Source: Gambelia wislizenii (lineage: Eukaryota > Chordata > Lepidosauria > Squamata > Crotaphytidae). Taken from it: a stretch of DNA of 64,000 nucleotides. Location of the stretch: contig JAUMIR010000003.1 of NCBI GenBank assembly GCA_030847615.1, positions 192,023,149 to 192,087,148 of the forward strand. Reading direction: 5' to 3'. Positions 1 to 10,100 of this stretch are shown here, one piece after another. The notes under the pieces are model-generated. The model was not told the origin of the DNA. It did no database searches and saw nothing but the letters and a program-made list of their open reading frames with translations. Numbering within the stretch: the stretch's first letter is position 1; the number at the start of each line of letters is the position of its first letter. Made by a program: the position numbers and the translations under genes.

Positions 1-29
1 GGGAAAGCGGAGCCGCTGAGGCAAACCGC

Positions 30-345
30 TAGATTCACCCATTTCCCCCACCTTCAAGGAAGGTGGGGAAAGGGGCGAAAATGCCCAGTTTGGCTCGGCC
101 GCCCCGTTCCCTCCATCTTGGCTCTCTTCGGAAGGGGACCAAGGTGGCGGAAATGGGGGCTGCCACGGCAAACCACCCCGACTTCCCCCTCCTTGGTCCC
201 CTTCAGAAGAGAGCCAATACAGAGGGAAGGGGGCTGCCAATGCAAACTGGATTTGCAGGGTGCTGTTCCAAGACTTAATTGTTGGCCAAGTTCCCAGGTG
301 GAGCAGAAAGAGGTTTTGATTTCCATTGTACTCTTAGAACAAGAG
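30..345. repeat. GC-rich fold-back repeat
   Basis: Two inverted arms, about 103-157 and 178-232, pair around a short loop: the motif CTTCGGAAGGGGACCAAGG on one side is matched by CCTTGGTCCCCTTCAGAAG on the other. The segment before the hairpin (GGAAGGTGGGG...GGGGCGAA) resembles a motif used twice at 1376 and 1546, so this and the block at 1.37-1.83 kb are probably members of one non-autonomous DNA element family. Short open frames on both strands come from the symmetrical GC-rich sequence, not from a gene. Family and exact ends are unresolved. Confidence 0.5.
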
Positions 346-660
346 ACTTGAAATGTTTCTTCCCTTTCCTCTTGCCCTCATCATTGTGTTTGTGCAGATG
401 ACCTAAATGGAATATTTATTTATTTTTCCTCCTTAAACTTGAGCATACAGTTGTGCAGCAGACATCTCCACATGTCAAACTGACTAGCCTGTTGTATCCT
501 GGGTCTTTGAGGGGGGCTGTTTTTGAAGAGGGGGACAATTTTTGCTCATCTCCAGTGCTCTGGCACCTCATTCCTTCTCCAGCCTCAGATCTCAAGTCTG
601 TGACTTTAAATGAAAGTCACTGGACTGGATTTTTCCTCTCCACTTCAGACAATTCATTGT

Positions 661-890
661 GGTTGTTGCTGCTGTTGTTATGCCCCTTTAATTGAACTCC
701 ACCTTATGACAATCTTATCCTAGGCTTTTCTTGGCCAGATGTGATTCAGAGGTTTGCTGTTGCCGTCCTCTTGGCTGAGACAGTGTGACTTGCCTAAGAT
801 CACCCAGTGGGTTTCCATGACTAAGTGGGATTCAAACCCTGGTCTCCCAGAGCCCTAGTTGGACACTCAAACCACTACAGCATGCTAGCT
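661..890 (-). mobile_element. tRNA-derived SINE, full-length, decayed
   Basis: Read on the reverse strand this begins with a tRNA-like head (GAGCTAGCATGCTGTAGTGG, then a B-box-like GGTTTGAATCCC), continues through the conserved body 'CACTGGGTGATCTTAGGCAAG', and ends near a CAACAACAGCAGCAACAA-type tail at 661. The order head, body and CAA-rich tail is typical of a common lizard SINE family. Another copy of the same family in the same orientation follows at 919-1134, only about 30 bp away. Confidence 0.75.
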
Positions 891-918
891 CAAACACAGT
901 TAGTTACAAAATGGTTTG

Positions 919-1134
919 ATGGGCCTTCAGGTCGACTCTAACTTATGGCAACCTTCTGGCAGGATTTTCTTGGCCTCATTTATTCTGAGAGGATTTGCCG
1001 TTGCCTTCCTCTGAGGCTGAGAGAGTGTGATTTGCCCAAGGTCACCCAGTAGGTTTCCAGGGCTGAGCAGGGATTTGATCTCTGGTCTCCCCAGGTCCTA
1101 GTCCAACATTCAAACCACTACACTATGCTGGCTC
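919..1134 (-). mobile_element. tRNA-derived SINE, full-length
   Basis: Same family as the preceding SINE. On the reverse strand the head reads GAGCCAGCATAGTGTAGTGG (A-box region), with a weakened B box (GATCAAATCCC), then the CTGGGTGACCTTGGGCAAAT body and a 3' end matching GGTTGCCATAAGT...GACCTGAAGGC. The TTGCCATAAGT / TTGAAGGCACAC tail is shared with the 5S-headed SINEs in this window. It is not a tRNA gene: the cloverleaf is not maintained. Confidence 0.75.
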
Positions 1135-1369
1135 ACTCAAATATTCAAACAGCATATGTTTATATTCAGAAGGTGGGAGAAAACGCCATCTTCCTTTTCT
1201 TTAAGAACCATAGTGGAGGTAAGATTGGAACTCAGCTCTTCTAGTTTCAGTTTAAATCAACTGCTTAGCCAGTACTATAGCAATGTCAATCACTCTTTGA
1301 CCAACTCATGGATCACGTGTGAGGAACAAGTGTTGCTGATTGAGTTGGAAGCAAATAAAATGTGAAGGG

Positions 1370-1825
1370 TGACTGGAAGGTGGAAGAGAGGGGCGAATGC
1401 CACTGTTTGCCATGGACGCCTCCCATCCCCTCAGTCTTCATTCCCTTTTCAAAGGGAATGAAAATGGAGGGAATGGGTGGTGGCCGAGGAAAAACCGGAT
1501 TCATTTGGCCCCCTCCTCTGCCTTCACCCCCTTTGGGGAGCAACCGAAGGTGGAAGAGAGGGGCGAATGTTGCGGCTGGCTGGCTGGCTGGCTGGGAGAG
1601 CCCTGCCAGCTGATCCTGTTCGCTTTCCCAACTCAAGAGGAGATCCTCGCGAGTTGGGAAACAAAGAAGATCAGCTGGCAAGGCTCCCCCAGACAGTCAG
1701 CCAGCCAGCCAAATTGGTGGGTGGTCTTATATGGCAATATATGCCAAACCCTAGATTTTTAGTTGGAAATTGGGGGGGTCGTCTTATATCCCCAGTCGTC
1801 TTATACACCAGAATATACGGTATTT
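1370..1825. repeat. Fold-back GC-rich repeat cluster
   Basis: Contains a direct repeat of GGTGGAAGAGAGGGGCGAAT (1380 and 1550), a small perfect hairpin near 1438-1462 (CATTCCCTTT..AAAGGGAATG), and a larger hairpin about 1600-1690 in which CTGCCAGCTGATC pairs with GATCAGCTGGCAAG around an inner CCCAACTC/GAGTTGGG stem. A GGCT tetranucleotide run lies at 1575-1596. The right side ends with GTCGTCTTATACACCAGAATATACGGTA, which resembles the end of a known type of squamate mini-element. Best read as one or two nested non-autonomous DNA elements. Confidence 0.5.
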
Positions 1826-2428
1826 GCTAGATGCCCACCACCACTGACTTCTGCTTCCACTGTGAACATAGATTTGGTCATCTAATTTATATATAGCTTT
1901 TTCAGTAATAAAGAAGTTACCTGAATACACTGTCTAGCTTCATATAGCCATGTTGACAGTTATTAAATAAATGCTCACAATGCATTTTCAGGCCATCCAA
2001 CCTGAAAATGCAGAGTGCAAGGTATTCTTTTACTGGGAACAAATGTTATAAAATACAGAAATGTTAAATCTGTCTGTCAATAACACATTTTTGTTGAGTG
2101 CATAATTCAGAATGTTTGCTTATTTCAGTAAGAGTTCTAAGGTGGTGAAGAAATGTCAATATCCTGGTAAATAAAGTTATTTCTCCCTGAATGAATAAGA
2201 AAATTTTGTTTGGAGTGAGGACTTCCCCCCCCCCTTTGGCTGAAGAAGAAATAATAAGAAATATCTGCAATGTGTTGAGCTGGAATTCAGAATGTCCATA
2301 CACATTCATGTTACCCAAAATGTTCCTGGAAATTCCAAGAAAATATTGAGTTTCTAATATGTTGAGCAAATTAGCAGCAACACAGATTTAGCAATGCGAT
2401 AGGGAGAAACAAGGGGAGCTTGAACCTA
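1826..2428. other. Unassigned AT-rich sequence
   Basis: No gene or recognised repeat. A short hairpin at about 1985-2010 (CATTTTCAGG..CCTGAAAATG) and a C homopolymer near 2225 are the only structures seen. The stretch just left of 2429 may be leader sequence of the adjoining LTR element. Confidence 0.4.
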
Positions 2429-3235
2429 TGTATACCAGTACTAGCCTGGATGGAATACACACACACGTGAAATTAATTATGGTTTTTATTAAGAGTTGAA
2501 AATTTAACACCAAACACACACACAGAGTCACACAAGAAGCATTCACACAAGGCTATAGGAAGACAGTAGGAAAAGACTTGGATAGAGGAATAGCAAGAGG
2601 ATTTATGGTGGCTGATACAACCTGTCCTATTGGTCAGAGTGGATGGATGAATCTTGGAGTGGCTACACAGGGGGATAGAGTTTCCCCTGGAAATAGGTCT
2701 TTGCACACTGAGGCAGATTTTGAAGGTCATATTTATACCCCCAAATTTGTCCTAAGGGGAGTAAACCTCTTGGTCTGAAACAATAGATTCCAGGGACTTT
2801 CATGGATTGCACAATGAGTTGCAGGAAGACTTCTGTCTTCACAATATTTGTCCAAAGATGCTAATGTGTTGCTAACTGTCCTTAATGTATGTATGGTTGC
2901 ATTTAAAAAGCTTGAGCTGCCTCTTTAATGGTTGAGGATTAAGGAGAGGAAATTTTGAAACCAGCACACAAAGGATTGCTCCATCCATTCATCATCTCCC
3001 TTTCAGATGTAGTGTCCTTTTGACCTTTAATACTTCCTTGCAACTTCAAAATATTCTTAGTCTTCCCTGGGGCAAAGCATGGCACTCAGCTTAACTTCTT
3101 CAGTCCATCCTGATTTTTCCCTTGTGGAAGGCCACATAATGAACCAGATTATTAATATGTCGATTTATTAATACACCAGTTTTATTATATGCCAATTTTG
3201 GGGTATCTGGAGGTAGGGTATCAGCCTTGCTAACA
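2429..3235 (-). mobile_element. LTR copy C of an unclassified LTR retrotransposon
   Basis: Starts TGTATACCAGTACT and ends at ...GCTAACA; on the reverse strand this gives TG...CA-type ends (TGTTAGC ... TGGTATACA). It shares ordered blocks with copies at 5.1, 10.1, 50.6 and 52.3 kb: the TTTTATTA / AATAAA poly-A region, a CA-rich stretch, the ACACAAGGCTA...AGTAGGAA...TTGGATAGAGGAATAG block and the TAACA end. About 0.8 kb, non-coding. The copies are well diverged, so this is an old family. Confidence 0.6.
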
Positions 3236-3963
3236 TTCATACACTTGACCTGTAATTATGTGATGAATCAGGTCATGCACACACATTAACTCAACATGCA
3301 TTCAAGGTTAACATGGTTTATTGAGCAAAGATATGCTTACGGTATCACCTCAAACCCAGTTCTGGCCAGCCTGGTGCTACATAGCAGATAAAAGCAACAG
3401 CTTGGGTTTTGATATGCCCCAGCCCCTGGGAAAGGGCCTTAGGAGGAAAAGGGAGGGGGTGCCAGCCCAGGTGGCTGGCCTTAGAGCTGGGCAGAAGATT
3501 CTCTTTCCCAGCCATTATGGCAGGCTGGCTGGAAGCCAGTACAGAGAGGCCTGGAGGAGGGAAAACTCCAGGGCTCTAGAAAAACCAAACTCATGTTGAG
3601 GCCTAGCTGGGATTCCAGGAGACTTGACTCTAAAACCCAGAATCCAGGGGAGGCCATGACACATTACTTGTTTACTCAGTAGATAGACTTGATTACCCAT
3701 TCAAATCAAACTGATGTGGCTGTGAGTAAAATGCATGTGTGAATAAAAGACACACAGAATGTTTTGCACTCAATTTGGATAAGCATATGCAACTTGTCTT
3801 TTTATTCCAGGCAGTGCACCAGATGTATCTGGACAAAGGCATTCCTGGCTACAGCAGGCATGTGTCCATAAAGAACAATACTGAATCTGTTGCCCAAATT
3901 CTGTGGGATCCATGGCTTAGTATGGTAGCAAGAGGCCAGGTAACGATGGGACATTTTGACCTG
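3236..3963. other. Probable retroelement internal or flanking sequence
   Basis: Lies between two reverse-strand LTR copies. The right 110 bases (GGCCAGGTAACGATGGGACATTTTGACC) resemble the sequence beside LTR copies at 10.1 kb and 51.4 kb, so they are probably leader sequence of the LTR element at 5.1-6.0 kb. No gag or pol-like frame is visible; the 92-residue frame at 3321-3599 resembles nothing I know. Confidence 0.4.
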
Positions 3964-3967
3964 TGTA
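3964..3967. other. Severed LTR end (TGTA) and TA target site
   Basis: These four bases are the TGTA that starts the LTR at 5126. The mariner inserted at the TA of TGTATACC, leaving TGTA here and TATACCAG after the mariner. Confidence 0.65.
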
Positions 3968-5123
3968 CAAGGAATGTCTATTAAATAATAAGACTAATAC
4001 AATAACCCATCTTTATTTATATGTATTACAATTCTAATGCTTGTCCCCTTCAATATACTCCCTGCTCACACATCAATGCAGTCTTGTTTTCCACTGGTCG
4101 AAGGCATGGGGCAGATCAGTTTCTGTCAGCTGTTTCAACACATCTCCTGTTTTCTTCGTACTGCACAAACTGACTCAAAGCGTGTTCCTTTAAGCACTGA
4201 TTTCACTTTAGGGAAAAGAAACAAGTAACATGGTGCCAAATCTGGCAAATATGGATGGTGTTCAAGTGTAAGTAGTATGTTTATCAGCTACAAACTGATT
4301 CACAGAAAGTGCTTTGTGAGCAGGTGACTTTTCTTGAGGAAGAATGAAACCATTTTTCCACCGTTCTGGCCTTTCCCCCCTTGACTCTTTCTCTCAGCTT
4401 TGTCAAAACTTCCTTATAATAATGCTGGTTCACTGTTCTACCTTCTGGAACCCATTCTGCCAAAATTACACTCTTGATATAACCCCCCCACACACACACA
4501 CACAATGTGCATGGCTTTGAATTTGGACTTGCCTTGATATGCTTTTTTCATTCTCGGTGAGGATGGTGTTTTCCAGTGTTTATGTAGAAGCTGCAACCCT
4601 GGTGTCGTTTTGTCTCAGGATAATACTGGAAGATCCAGGTTTCATCACATGTGATGACTTTTTAAAAAAAAATGGGTTCACTTCAAGTTGCTCTAGAATC
4701 TCAGTAAAAATTTCCTTGCAGCATTCTTTTTGCTCTGGTGTAAGAACCCTAGGTACCATCTTGGCACAAACTTTTCTCTAACGCAAAATTTTCCATGCAG
4801 TTTTTGTCAATGTTCATGGCTTCAGTTATCATTTGAACACTGAGTCAATGGTCTCCTCAAACAATCGGGCTGATTTTTTCCACAATTTCTTCAGTTCCTA
4901 AAGTGGAAGGTCATCCAGAGTGTTCACCATTTTCCACATTCTCACATCCTTCTCTGAATTTTTTGTGTCACTCAAATGCATGCACACAAGACATGCAGTC
5001 TTCCTCATAGGCCTCAGGAAGCATTTGAAAAGATAAGGTTACCACTCAAGCATTCACAATCAGTTCTCCCTGATTTGTCAGAAAGGTAGAAACACAGTCT
5101 CATTGTTTAACAGACAGACCTTG
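3968..5123 (-). mobile_element. Mariner-family DNA transposon, both TIRs present, dead
   Basis: The ends form inverted repeats: CAAGGAATGTCTATTAAATA on the left, and on the right, read in reverse, CAAGGTCTGTCTGTTAAACA. TA lies immediately outside both ends (3966-3967 and 5124-5125). The 1156-bp length is typical of a full mariner. On the reverse strand the interior shows decayed transposase segments near the C-terminus, such as the LKGTRFESV block and the later YIEGD-like segment, in scattered frames. Frameshifts and stops are common, a CA microsatellite sits at about 4487-4505, and no frame exceeds about 80 residues. The transposase cannot be functional. Confidence 0.85.
3990..5020 (-). pseudogene. 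Mariner transposase pseudogene
   Basis: On the reverse strand, peptide islands of a mariner (IS630/Tc1/mariner superfamily, DD(34)D clade) transposase can be recognised in several frames. The clearest is in 4000-4300, where the region following the catalytic core gives a 'LKGTRFESV' motif and an acidic C-terminal end. The intact protein would cut and paste the element at TA sites. Multiple frameshifts, stops and a microsatellite have destroyed it; I could not place all catalytic aspartates with confidence. Orientation follows from the C-terminal islands being nearest the left TIR. Confidence 0.7.
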
Positions 5124-5125
5124 TA

Positions 5126-5966
5126 TACCAGTACTCACTGATGAGATTCCAAGCCAGGAGATGAAATAAATTTTTTATTGAAAAATGATCAGGGAAACAC
5201 ACTCACACATGCATTCAGGACATCACACAAGGCTAATGAAGAAAGTAGGAAGTATTTGGATAGAAGAATAGAGTTCAGGATGACAGACTATATTATATCT
5301 GTCTGATGAGCAGAGATTTGTGTAGAAGCTGCAACCCTGGTGTAACAAGCTGATGGAGTGATGAGAGGAAGGGGTTCTGTGCAACTGGTGACACAGAATG
5401 ACAGAGTGACAAGGTGATGGAAGCTGTGCACACTTTGGCTGTGTTTTGGGGTCATATTTATCTTTGATATTCCCCCTGAAGGGGTGAGTTTAAGTGTAAT
5501 ACAATGTCTGCTGGAGTTTCCCAGGGTTAAACAATGGTTCTCCTAATGTCTTAATGATAGCTAATGGCTGAAACATTAAAACTGATGGGCCTCAGGCAAA
5601 CCTCTATTGTCTTAGGCTGAGAAGAAAGTCTTAGGTGAGAAGAAAGACCAGTTTTACAAGCAAAGAATTTTCAGATACCTTGATGCAATTATTAAATAAC
5701 TCATTTCTATGTACACCCAGGTGTATTAGCCCATTTCCTCCCTAATTCATCAGTTTGGAGGGGGTTCACTTAATCCCTACCTGGGTGTGTCCTTTGGCAT
5801 TTTAGCAGGCTATGTCTTTAGGTTTTCTGAGCATATCTTGATTCATACTTGGGAGTTTCTGGTATACTGCCAACCACATGGAGTGCCAACAATAAGCCAA
5901 TAAATGAATTTTAGCCAATTGATGAATTATTAAAAGTGTGGTGGGGAGGTGTCAGGGCAGGTAACA
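5126..5966 (-). mobile_element. LTR copy A, interrupted by the mariner
   Basis: Continues the TGTA at 3964 with TATACCAGTACT. Shares with the other copies the ATAAATTTTTTATT poly-A zone, the ACACAAGGCTAATGAAGAAAGTAGG block, the segment around CAGGGTTAAACAATGG, and the terminal GGTGTCAGGGCAGGTAACA. Read on the reverse strand it is an LTR of about 0.84 kb starting TGTTACCTGCCCTGACACC. It carries no coding sequence. The element class (Gypsy, BEL or ERV) cannot be settled because no pol-like sequence lies nearby. Confidence 0.65.
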
Positions 5967-6809
5967 CATCCAGGAGAACTCCTATACCTGGTTCTTCAGA
6001 GGAAGTACAACAATCTGATTTCCAAACCTGGGGCAACTATAAATAGTCCTTCTGCTTTATCAGGAAAGAAGTGACAAGCCCCTGGATTAAACCATGTTGA
6101 AATGAATAGAAGTCATACAGAAGTTCTATTCTGCCCTTGTGTTCTTTCTAATGATTTTAAGTGTGAATTCCCTTTTGATTAGGCCTTCCCAGTGGACCTT
6201 GCCTTTTATAATTAAATATTCATGTTCAGGCCATATTTACTCCAATGAAGAATCTCTGCATCAACTTAATGGCTGCAAATGAAAGTTGAAATCTGGGGTA
6301 ATCATCAGTCTGATGATTTCTGTGAATACAAATTTCTGTTCTGGGATTTAGAATATTAGCTGGGTGATGAGACATGAAAAAATTGTACAATTTCCCTGGG
6401 AATTCCAGCATCTTGAGTACAACATACAATATGTGGGGAAAACCACCACTGATCCTCACACAAGGTTCAGGAACCATAAATAGCAATCACCACCAAAAAA
6501 GATGGAACAACCTGTTGTAAGACAAGTTAGATCTGATGGACATAGCCTGTTAGTAACATTGATATGCCTATACTCACTAGTCACTAGACTGCATGTCACT
6601 CTCTAGATTTTAGGCACAATGTATTTATGGTAACTTCTGGTCTGTACATTTTTGCACACCCATTCTGTTCCTGCATTACACAGTCTTTCTTTGTTCTCTG
6701 AGGTCTCATCTGATCCTCTTTCTCTCTCTCTCTCATTCTCTATCCTTCATGAAAGCATGAGTGACAAGAGGCTCTGTTTCATAAGCTCCAACTTTCCTGA
6801 TCTCACAAC
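5967..6809. other. Unassigned sequence
   Basis: No gene or clear repeat seen. A CT-rich microsatellite occupies about 6719-6735. The 86-residue reverse frame at 6226-6486 has no recognisable domain. Confidence 0.4.
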
Positions 6810-7444
6810 AACAGTGTGATTCGGCAGCTAAAAAGGCCAATGTGATTTTGGGCTGCATCAATAAAAGTATTGTGTCTAGGTCAAGGGAAGTAATAGTGCT
6901 GCTCTATTCTGCCTTGGTCAGACCTCACCTAGAATACTGTGTCCAGTTCTGGGCACCACAATTCAAAAAAGATATGGACAAATTGGAGTGTGTGCAAAGA
7001 AGGGCGACTAAAATGGTGAAAGGTCTGGAAACGATGCATTATGAGGAGAGACTTAGGGAGCTGGGTATGTTTAGCCTGGAAAAAAAGATGGTTAAGAGGC
7101 GATATGATAGCCCTGTTTAAGTATTTGAAGGGGTGTCGCATTGAGAATGGAGCAGGCTTGTTTTCTGCTGCTCCAGAGACTGGAACACGGAGCAATGGGT
7201 GCAAGCTCCAGGAACAGAGATTCCACCTCAACATGAGGAGGAACTTTTTGACAGTCAGAGCTGTTCGGCAGTGGAACACACTCCCTCGGAGCATGGTGGG
7301 GTGTCCTTCCTTGGAGACCTTTAAACAGATGCTAGATGGCCATCTGTCGGGGATGCTTTGATCATGATTTCCTGTGTGGCAGGGGGTTGGACTGGATGGC
7401 CCTCGTGGTCTCTTCCAACTCTGCAATTCTATGATTCTATGATT
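6810..7444 (+). mobile_element. CR1 LINE, 5'-truncated
   Basis: Carries the C-terminal end of CR1 ORF2 in two frames. First comes the block with [43 protein letters not shown] and [12 protein letters not shown] (about 6842-7120); it then shifts frame to give [54 protein letters not shown] and a terminal LDGHLSGML (about 7041-7361). One frameshift near 7090 and substitutions disable it. The 3' end is the classic CR1 tail: GGACTGGATGGCCC, then ATTCTATGATTCTATGATTC. CR1 makes no clear target duplication, so the left border is a 5' truncation. Confidence 0.92.
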
Positions 7445-8459
7445 CATGAAGTATTTTTCTTTTTCCCAGTTTTCTTCAGGATGAACCTTTGATAACTATA
7501 CAAGTATTCATTAGTAAAACTACTTTTATATACTTTGCAAAGAAGATTAAGGGCAATATTCTCTATTGGACATGCAGTCATTATGTTGTGGCTATGCTCC
7601 ATTTCCTGATCCAACCCCACAAACACACCTTAAGATCCTGAAGCTATACTAAGGGATGGAGTTCTGCAGCATTGATAAGTAAGGACTGAAGGGTCGTGCA
7701 TCCAGCCTCTTTTTGCAACTGAGTGGTAGTGAATAAACAGAAGCAGGGACCCTGAAATTTCTGTCATAACTGCTCACCGACAGGAGGTGGCTGAACATAG
7801 CCTCCTTTAGCACTCTGCTTGCCAGTACAGGCTAATTCCATCCCTTGGCATATCTGGTAATATGGGTTTGGGGGACATTCCATGCCTAAACCCTGGAAAT
7901 TCTTTGACTGCTGCCAGATGATGCTTAGTATTCCCAGTCCAGTGGACATCACTGAGGAAGGCAAAAGCTGAAATATCATATGTTTTTTATATACACCTGT
8001 TTTCTATTATCATTGTGTGGATTATCTCTCTCTCTCTCTGTGTGATAATCTTGTTAAAAGGAGGTTTGACAATGTCTTTAATAAAGCATCATTTTCATTT
8101 TAAAGAGACTCTGGAGTTCCTCAGACCTTCACAGCTTAAGTGCTTTGAGAGGAGTACCTTTCACCATCTGACAGAACTACAAACCCAAAGGAGTAATGGC
8201 TTTTGAAGTTAGCACATCTGAAAGCTTTTGTTTCCAGCTCACACAGCTAGATTTTTAAAAAGAAAGGGTGTGAAGGGGGAAATGCAAAAGGGAAATTCTC
8301 ATTTCACCACATTCATTTCAAGTTAAAGCTTCAAATATCTCTTTTGCTAAAAAGAACAGTCACTATTATAGTCTTTGCATCAGCCTTAAGATTGTTTTCC
8401 TGGTGAGCTGGTGCTTGCTTAATGAGTATTGATTACCAGGCAGCAGATTCTTTGGGCAG
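7445..8459. other. Unassigned sequence
   Basis: No gene or clear mobile element recognised. A short TCTC microsatellite is at about 8025-8040. Confidence 0.35.
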
Positions 8460-8858
8460 AGAGTGGTGGCAAAGAGTTGAAGGACAGAGCTGTATGTATG
8501 ATATGTGATCAGTCTTCAGCCCCTTAGGATATCTGATTGTCCTCATGTGCAGTGAGGTATGTTATTCTTTTGGCTCTGCAAAGGAAGATTCAACTGCCTA
8601 TCTGGTCATCTTTCCTATGCATTAGGCCATAGAAAGTCTAATAACCAGTTGTTTGAGAGTCACAGAAGTGTAGATCACACTTCCTTAATATATTCCTATG
8701 GAAATCTCTCCTATACCCCCCCCCGTACAACCTTTTGAGTTTGTCACAAACCCATCAATTTCTATCCCCTAGCAATTAAAGCAATCAGGTGAGTTTTAGT
8801 TTCCTTTGTCTATCCCGTGGGATCCAGGCTTTGTCATCACTAGAGTACCCCTTCATGA
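8460..8858 (+). repeat. Dispersed repeat, partner at 43.2-43.6 kb
   Basis: Shares ordered similarity with 43200-43600: GAAATCT.TCCTATACC, CAAACCCATCAAT, the CCGTGG motif and ATCCAGGCTTTGTCAT. A C homopolymer interrupts this copy near 8718. The repeat lies immediately upstream of the LTR-like start at 8859 and may be part of the same retroelement family. No coding content recognised. Confidence 0.4.
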
Positions 8859-9510
8859 TGTCATGCCCTGCCCTCAGAGGACAGTGAAGAGGAATCTGAA
8901 AGCTGGGATAACATGCCTGAGCTAGAATTGAGTGACCAGCAGCCACCACATGCTGAGGAACAGACTGTCCAACAAGTCTCTGAGGGACAGAATGCCCAGC
9001 AGGATCTCTCATCTGAGCAACAGAATATTCCAAGCCTCAAACTCCAGAAGAACAGGAGACAGACTTACCCACCTTTACTCAGTGTCAACAAGAAAAGGAA
9101 TTTTTCTGATGAACACAATGGTTAAATAGGAAGCAAGAAACAATTAGACAACACCTACGAGACTCAGCTGGACCATAAATCACCAGCACCTCCTCCAGAA
9201 GAGCATGGCTGACAACAAACTTGTTGGAGAAAAGCCTCGCTAGATTGTGCTTCTTGTCTACCTGACTGCTATCTCGGACTTCTGGACCTTGCCTTCACTT
9301 TGTGATTTTGCCTTTGTGTTGCCCCTCAGATTGTTTGACTGATTTGCTGTTGATCTATGTGTTACCTTCAGATTGGACTATATTTACTCTATGTGCTGGT
9401 AAGCTACCTAGTCTTGGCTACTCCCTTTTGAGCTGTGAATTAGCACATATCTACTTAATGGTTTTGTTTACCATAATTTATTGGGTCTCTGCAGCCTGCC
9501 GGAGAAATAA
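8859..9510 (+). mobile_element. LTR-like sequence starting TGTCATGCCCTG
   Basis: Begins TGTCATGCCCTGCCCTCAGAGG, followed by a purine-rich stretch with repeated GAG/GAA. The same TGTCATGCCCTG start followed by GAGGAGGAG-type sequence occurs on the reverse strand at 48049, inside the BovB LINE. LTRs of some lizard retrotransposons look like this. The overlapping frames at 8913-9129 are acidic and Q/E-rich but have no known domain, so I regard them as by-products of the purine-rich LTR. An AATAAA occurs at about 9505; the true 3' end is unresolved. Confidence 0.5.
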
Positions 9511-9705
9511 ATGACAGAGGATAAGAAATAGGGTATAAATAATAGTCCCCTGACAATAATAAAATGTGACATGAACCTGGCCACTCTCTTTTTCGATGTA
9601 CCACAGACTGGAACCTCCTGTGCTGCCCTCAGGCATCCGAATATCTTTGCTTCTCTCCAAGGCTGGTAACCATCACTGTATATTCCAGAATCATTCCCTC
9701 TACTC

Positions 9706-9842
9706 CAGTGGTTTTAAACCTGTGGTCCCCAGATGTTGTTGGACTACAGTTCCCAGAAATTCCAGACAGCAAAGCCAATAGTGAGGGATTCTGGGAACTG
9801 TAGTCCAACAACACCTGGAGACCCACAGGTTGAGAACCACTG
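9706..9842. mobile_element. Mini hAT element with 8-bp target duplication
   Basis: A 137-bp palindromic element. The left end CAGTGGTTTTAAACCTGTGG is the inverted repeat of the right end CCACAGGTTGAGAACCACTG, and the inner GTTGGACTACAGTTCCCAGAA also pairs. The CAGTGGTTCTCAACCTG consensus terminus is that of Charlie/SPIN-like hAT transposons. The flanks CTCTACTC (9698-9705) and CTCTAATC (9843-9850) form an 8-bp target duplication with one change. Non-autonomous; mobilised in trans by a hAT transposase. Confidence 0.88.
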
Positions 9843-9959
9843 CTCTAATCTTTGTGTCTTACTCTGCTACAACCCTGTGTGATTCTTAGGCTGTGTGTTG
9901 TGTGTGTGAGTTCACTTTGTGTAATTTTCAATTAAAAAAAACACACCTTTATTTCACTT

Positions 9960-10100
9960 TGACTGGTGTTACCCAAAGAGGTGAGGGAAGCTTTAGAGCC
10001 CACTCATGATGCCAAAACTATATTAGTATTTGGGGGAATTATTATTATTAGCTCAAATGGAAGGTGTGAGAGGCAGGTAACTTTGGCATCTTTTCATCTA
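9960..10100 (-). mobile_element. Leader sequence beside LTR copy B
   Basis: Read in reverse this follows the LTR end (…TATACA) with AGTTACCTG, then GAGCTAATAATAATAATT, GGCATCATGAGTGGG and GGTAACACCAGTC. The same order follows LTR copy F at 51380-51530, which shows that both copies retain DNA internal to the LTR. No standard TGG-type primer-binding site is evident directly at the LTR edge. Confidence 0.45.

Noticed and set aside
2429..5966. A single complete LTR retrotransposon formed by copies C and A
   Set aside because: Both are reverse-strand and correctly ordered, but the flanks (ACCTA and CATCC) do not match, no purine tract adjoins copy C, and the 0.7 kb between has no coding. They may be separate insertions.
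8913..9129. Acidic, glutamine-rich frame PELELSDQQPPHAEEQ...
   Set aside because: Sits in purine-rich LTR-like sequence beginning TGTCATGCCCTG; similar purine-rich sequence follows the same start at 48049. No domain.
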